Below are positions 60,656-64,000 of a stretch of DNA of 64,000 nucleotides, one piece after another. The stretch is taken from the NCBI GenBank assembly GCA_016703265.1, contig JADJCK010000002.1, forward strand, positions 1 through 64,000, given 5' to 3'. The DNA comes from a bacterium. Its GTDB lineage: Bacteria; Krumholzibacteriota; Krumholzibacteriia; LZORAL124-64-63. The translations under genes and the position numbers were made by a program. Each line of letters starts with the position of its first letter. The first letter of the stretch is position 1. The notes under the pieces are model-generated. The model was not told the DNA's origin, did no database searches, and saw nothing but the letters and a program-made list of their open reading frames with translations.

Positions 60656-61903
60656 ATGCACGACGTAGTGCGCAGGGTCGATCCGGAAATCGCGGCGGTA
60701 CTGGACAGCGAACTGGCGCGGCAGCGCGACCAGCTGGAGATGATCGCCAGCGAGAACTTCACCAGCCCGGCCGTCATGCAGGCCATGGGCTCGACGCTGA
60801 CGAACAAGTATGCCGAGGGCTATCCCGGCAAGCGCTACTACGGAGGCTGCGTCAACGTCGACGTCGCCGAGACGCTGGCGCGCGACCGCGCCTGCGCGCT
60901 GTTCGGCGCCGAGAAGGCGAACGTGCAGCCGCACAGCGGCTCGACGGCGAACCTCACCGCCTACCTCGCCTTCCTCAAGCCGGGGGACAAGGTGCTCGGC
61001 CTGTCGCTGTCGCACGGCGGCCACCTGACCCATGGGCACCCGGTCAACTTCTCGGGCCTGCTGTTCCAGGCCTCGCACTACGAGGTCGACGAGGGCACCG
61101 AGATGATCAACTACGACCGCCTGCGCGACCAGGCGAAGCGCGAGCAGCCGCGCCTGCTCATCGGCGGCGCCAGCGCGTATCCGCGGGCCTGGGATTTCGC
61201 GGCGCTGCGCAGCATCGCCGACGAGGTCGGAGCCGTGTTCCTGTTCGACATGGCGCACATCGCGGGCCTGGTGGCCGGCGGCGTCCACCCGAGCCCGGTG
61301 CCGCACTGCGACGTGGTCACCTCGACGATGCACAAAACGCTACGCGGGCCGCGCGGCGGTCTCATCCTGTGCACGAAGGAACACTTCGCGGCCATCAACA
61401 AGCTGAACTTCCCTGGCGTGCAGGGCGGGCCGCTCATGCACGTGATCGCGGCCAAGGCCGTCTGTTTCCAGGAGGCGATGCAGGAGCCGTTCCGCGACTA
61501 CGCGAAGCGCATGGTGACCAACGCGCAGGCCCTGGCCGGCGCGTTGACCGAGCGCGGCTTCCGCCTGGTCAGCGGGGGCACGGACAACCACCTGCTGCTG
61601 GTCAACGTGACGAACAAGGGTCTCACCGGCAAGGAGATGGAGGAGCTGCTGGAGCACGTCGGCATCACCGCCAACAAGAACACGGTGCCGTTCGACCAGC
61701 AGAGCCCGTTCGTCACCAGCGGCGTGCGGCTGGGCACGCCGGCGCTCACCACGCGGGGGATGGGCCCGGAACAGATGCGCGAGATCGCCGGCATCATGGA
61801 CGAGGCCGTGGCGGCACGCGGCGATGATGCAGCGTTGGCCCGCCTGCGCGGGCGCAGCAGCGAACTCTGCCGTGCCTTCCCGCTGTACCCGGACCTGGGC
61901 TGA
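60656..61903 (+). CDS. glyA: serine hydroxymethyltransferase
   Basis: 415-residue PLP enzyme converting serine and tetrahydrofolate to glycine and 5,10-methylene-THF. Signatures: MIASENFTSPAVMQAMGSTLTNKYAEGYPGKRYYGG, SGSTANLTAYLAFLKPGD, LFDMAHIAGLVA and the PLP-lysine region TSTMHKTLRGPRGG with Lys227. Length is typical. It supplies glycine and one-carbon units, which suits purD and purE upstream. Confidence 0.97.
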   Translation: MHDVVRRVDPEIAAVLDSELARQRDQLEMIASENFTSPAVMQAMGSTLTNKYAEGYPGKRYYGGCVNVDVAETLARDRACALFGAEKANVQPHSGSTANLTAYLAFLKPGDKVLGLSLSHGGHLTHGHPVNFSGLLFQASHYEVDEGTEMINYDRLRDQAKREQPRLLIGGASAYPRAWDFAALRSIADEVGAVFLFDMAHIAGLVAGGVHPSPVPHCDVVTSTMHKTLRGPRGGLILCTKEHFAAINKLNFPGVQGGPLMHVIAAKAVCFQEAMQEPFRDYAKRMVTNAQALAGALTERGFRLVSGGTDNHLLLVNVTNKGLTGKEMEELLEHVGITANKNTVPFDQQSPFVTSGVRLGTPALTTRGMGPEQMREIAGIMDEAVAARGDDAALARLRGRSSELCRAFPLYPDLG

Positions 61904-61920
61904 CCCGGAAGGGGCCGCCG

Positions 61921-62385
61921 ATGAAGTGCCCGCGCTGCGCCAGCGACGAGGACAAGGTGATCGACAGCCGCGCCGTGCGTGACGGGCGCGCTGTCCGTCG
62001 CCGTCGCGAGTGTACGGCCTGCGGCGAACGCTACACCACCTATGAGGCCGTCGAGACGCGGCCGATGCTGGTGGTCAAGCGCAGCGGCGAGCGCGTGGCC
62101 TACAATCGCGGCAAGGTCATCGTCGGCGTCACCAAGGCCTGCGAGAAGCGTCCGGTGTCTGCCGAGGAGATCGAGATCATCGTCGACCGGGTCGAGCACG
62201 ACCTGGCCGCTTCGGGCCGGCGCGAGGTGCCCAGCGAGATGATCGGGGGCTGTGTGCTGGAACAGTTGCGTCACGTCGACGAAGTGGCCTATGTGCGCTT
62301 CGCCTCGGTCTACCGCAGCTTCCAGAGCGTGGACGAGTTCTTCGCCCTGCTCAGCGCCATGCGGCAGGCGACGGAGAAGCCGTGA
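61921..62385 (+). CDS. nrdR: transcriptional repressor NrdR
   Basis: 154-residue regulator of ribonucleotide reductase genes. The N-terminal zinc ribbon has Cys3, Cys6, Cys31 and Cys34 (MKCPRC and CTACGERY) with RRRREC between; the ATP-cone domain follows (LVVKRSGERVAYNRGKVIVGVTKACEKRP). It binds NrdR boxes when ATP-cone occupancy signals sufficient dNTP. It follows glyA by 17 bases and overlaps tatC by 4. No nrd gene is in the window. Confidence 0.96.
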   Translation: MKCPRCASDEDKVIDSRAVRDGRAVRRRRECTACGERYTTYEAVETRPMLVVKRSGERVAYNRGKVIVGVTKACEKRPVSAEEIEIIVDRVEHDLAASGRREVPSEMIGGCVLEQLRHVDEVAYVRFASVYRSFQSVDEFFALLSAMRQATEKP

Positions 62386-63404
62386 ACGACGGGCGGGACG
62401 AGAACCTGGAGCCCGCGCAGACGCCGGGCGGGCCATCCGAGGCGGCGCCGACCGGGCAACCGGCCGGCGATCTTCCGCCCGGGCCGCGCGACCAGGTGGG
62501 GTTCGCCGACCTGCCGCCGCCACCGGGATGGGTCGGGTCCGCGCCTGCGATCCCGTCGGGCATCGGGGCAACGCCACCGCCGCCCCCGGTTTCGCCGCCG
62601 CCACCGCCGCCGGTCGCTGCTGCAGCCGGTGGCGGCGATGCCGACCTGCCGTCGGGCGAGGCCGAAGGCGCACGTATGGGCCTCCTGGACCACCTGGAAG
62701 AACTGCGCAAGGTCCTCATCCAGAGCCTTGTCGCGGTGGGGGTCGGCGCCGGGCTGTGCTGGTTCTGGTCGGCGCAGCTGATGGAGATCGTGATTGCGCC
62801 GGTCAGCGAACAGGGCGTGTATTTCACGGCGCCCAACGACGCGTTCATGGCGCGCCTGAAAGTTGCCGTCGTGGTCGGGCTCTTTGCCGTGGCACCGTTC
62901 GTTCTGTACCGGGTCTACGCGTTCGTGCTGCCGGCCCTGTACCGGAAGGAACGGCGCGTCATGGGGCCGATCCTGTTCTGGACGGCGCTCCTGTTCTATC
63001 TCGGCGTGGCCTTCGCGTTCTTCGTGGTGGCCCCGTACGTGATGAATTTCATGATGGGCTTCGGCACCGAGACGCTGAAGCCCCTGATCAGCGTCACCTC
63101 TTACCTGGGTTTCGTGTTCCGGCTCTGTCTGGGATTCGGCCTGGTGTTCGAGCTGCCCATGGTGATCCTGGGGGTCTGCATCGCGGGGATCGTCCGTCCG
63201 CAGGTGCTGCTGCGGACCTGGCGCTACGCGATCGTGATCATCGCCATCGTCGCGGCGATTTTCACGCCCCCGGACGTGATCAGCCAGGTCATGATGATGG
63301 TGCCGGTCCTGGTGCTCTACCTGGGATCGGCGGTGCTGGCCCTGGTCCTGGTGCGGAAACGGGATCGGGCCCGCGCGGCCGCGGAGGCGGCCGAAGGGGA
63401 TTGA
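62382..63404 (+). CDS. tatC: Sec-independent protein translocase TatC with Pro-rich N-terminal extension
   Basis: 340-residue inner-membrane core of the twin-arginine translocase. The TatC domain starts at ~96 (MGLLDHLEELRKVLIQSLVAVGVG) and has six membrane segments; YFTAPNDAFMARLKVAVVVGLF, the PxxxYxxxxFVLPALYRKER region and FELPMVILGV are family-typical. The first ~95 residues are Gly/Pro/Ala-rich with runs of prolines and look disordered, an unusual addition. GTG 62382 overlaps the nrdR stop; an internal ATG at 62676 (MGLLDH) could give a normal-sized TatC. No tatA or tatB is seen. Confidence 0.93.
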   Translation: MNDGRDENLEPAQTPGGPSEAAPTGQPAGDLPPGPRDQVGFADLPPPPGWVGSAPAIPSGIGATPPPPPVSPPPPPPVAAAAGGGDADLPSGEAEGARMGLLDHLEELRKVLIQSLVAVGVGAGLCWFWSAQLMEIVIAPVSEQGVYFTAPNDAFMARLKVAVVVGLFAVAPFVLYRVYAFVLPALYRKERRVMGPILFWTALLFYLGVAFAFFVVAPYVMNFMMGFGTETLKPLISVTSYLGFVFRLCLGFGLVFELPMVILGVCIAGIVRPQVLLRTWRYAIVIIAIVAAIFTPPDVISQVMMMVPVLVLYLGSAVLALVLVRKRDRARAAAEAAEGD

Positions 63405-63428
63405 CACGGTCCTCGATTTGCGAATACT
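63401..63428 (+). promoter_or_regulatory. sigma-70-type promoter of the prenyl synthase gene
   Basis: Perfect TTGACA (containing the tatC stop TGA), 16 bases, AATACT. Just after the predicted start lies an 8-bp hairpin CCCGGCCG/CGGCCGGG (63439-63457). Confidence 0.55.
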
Positions 63429-63482
63429 CCAGAACGTCCCCGGCCGCGGCGGCCGGGAGCCCGAACCCGAGAGTGGAATGGC

Positions 63483-64000
63483 ATGGGACTCGTCGATCGC
63501 GAACGCATCAAACTGGCCACGCTCCAGCGGAAGATCGGCCCGGCCCTGGAGGCCGTCGACCGCGAGTTCCTGCGCATCACGACCGGCGACAGCCCCCTGA
63601 CGCGCGAGATCTGCGAACACATCCGGCAGGGCAAGAGCAAGAAGTTCCGGCCGACCCTGCTGCTGCTGGCGGCCCAGGACGAGGACGGCTTCGCGCCCGC
63701 GGCGATCACCGCCGCCGCCAGTGTCGAACTGGTCCACACCGCGACCCTGGTGCATGACGACTTCATCGATGACGCCGTCACCCGCCGCGGCCTTCCGGCG
63801 GTCAACGTCAAGTATGGCCCCAGCGCGGCGCTGATCATGGGCGACTACCTGTACTCGACGGCCCTGCACAACCTGTGCGCGGCCGGGTTGCACCACGCGG
63901 TCGAGCTCCTGGCGCGGACGACGGTACTGATGAGTGAAGCCGAGATGCTGCAGCTCGAGCACCGGTACGACATGGCGATCAGCGAGGAGCGTTACCTGCA
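63483..64000 (+). CDS. polyprenyl synthetase family protein, 3' end outside window
   Basis: First 172 codons of a trans-prenyltransferase that would condense isopentenyl diphosphate onto an allylic diphosphate (octaprenyl/heptaprenyl or farnesyl-type product). The first aspartate-rich motif is in LVHTATLVHDDFIDDAVTRRG, with KSKKFRPTLLLLAA upstream matching the IPP-binding GKRxRP region (here KKFRP). The frame has no stop before the window edge. ATG 63483 is 25 bases downstream of a hairpin and has GAGAGTGG upstream. Product length cannot be judged without the second Asp motif. Confidence 0.9.
   Translation, partial: MGLVDRERIKLATLQRKIGPALEAVDREFLRITTGDSPLTREICEHIRQGKSKKFRPTLLLLAAQDEDGFAPAAITAAASVELVHTATLVHDDFIDDAVTRRGLPAVNVKYGPSAALIMGDYLYSTALHNLCAAGLHHAVELLARTTVLMSEAEMLQLEHRYDMAISEERYL

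Overview
This is a chromosomal window from a GC-rich Gram-negative-type bacterium. It encodes lipid-A pathway-like LpxH, TatC, HtrA, an outer-membrane PorV-like protein and many lipobox or signal-peptide proteins. Several secreted proteins end in a FlgD-like/type IX-like C-terminal domain around YPNP, and the sigma factor is short in the Bacteroidetes style. Together these point to the FCB superphylum, most plausibly a Krumholzibacteriota/Eisenbacteria-like lineage (inferred from gene style, not from any database search). No rRNA, tRNA, CRISPR array, insertion sequence or phage gene was recognised. Almost all genes lie on the + strand; the only supported minus-strand gene is lpxH-like.

Layout. 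1-3.3 kb: a sigma-54-dependent activator, then a 0.9-kb non-coding region with a close match to a sigma-54 promoter, a long-range RNA stem and tandem terminators, read here as a candidate sigma-54-controlled structured RNA. 3.3-11.1 kb: secreted proteins (a lipoprotein, a DUF4384 protein, a degenerate M6 peptidase-like protein and a PorV-like protein). 11-20 kb: envelope functions (LpxH-like, HtrA next to a sigma factor, M23 peptidase, AMIN/amidase/LysM protein, YbbR-like protein, PhnD-like binding protein). 20-34.3 kb: a dense housekeeping operon (hisS-aspS, phoH, 7TM-HD phosphodiesterase, ybeY, CNNM/CorC, DUF502, mgtE, recO, glyQ, glyS) in which genes overlap by 1-8 bases or nearly touch. 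34.3-45.2 kb: large secreted proteins, including a 1004-residue protein with unusual codon use behind a structured leader. 45.4-55.9 kb: pyruvate phosphate dikinase and a run of envelope proteins of unknown function. 56-64 kb: metabolism (carbamate kinase, purD, purE, rpiB, glyA) with a YrdC/Sua5 protein, a low-molecular-weight phosphatase, nrdR, tatC and a prenyl synthase cut by the window edge.

The main points for a second look are: (1) the sigma-54 promoter plus structured RNA next to a sigma-54 activator at 2.6-3.0 kb; (2) an uninterrupted HisRS-AspRS frame of 1024 codons, a true fusion or the product of one extra G; (3) a four-way-junction-like leader in front of the 1004-residue secreted protein; (4) three clear frame breaks (amidase, ybeY, lipoprotein) and a suspicious fourth, which raise the possibility of assembly indels and bear on how the fusion should be read; (5) a four-copy 15-bp repeat beside the catalytic region of the phosphatase.
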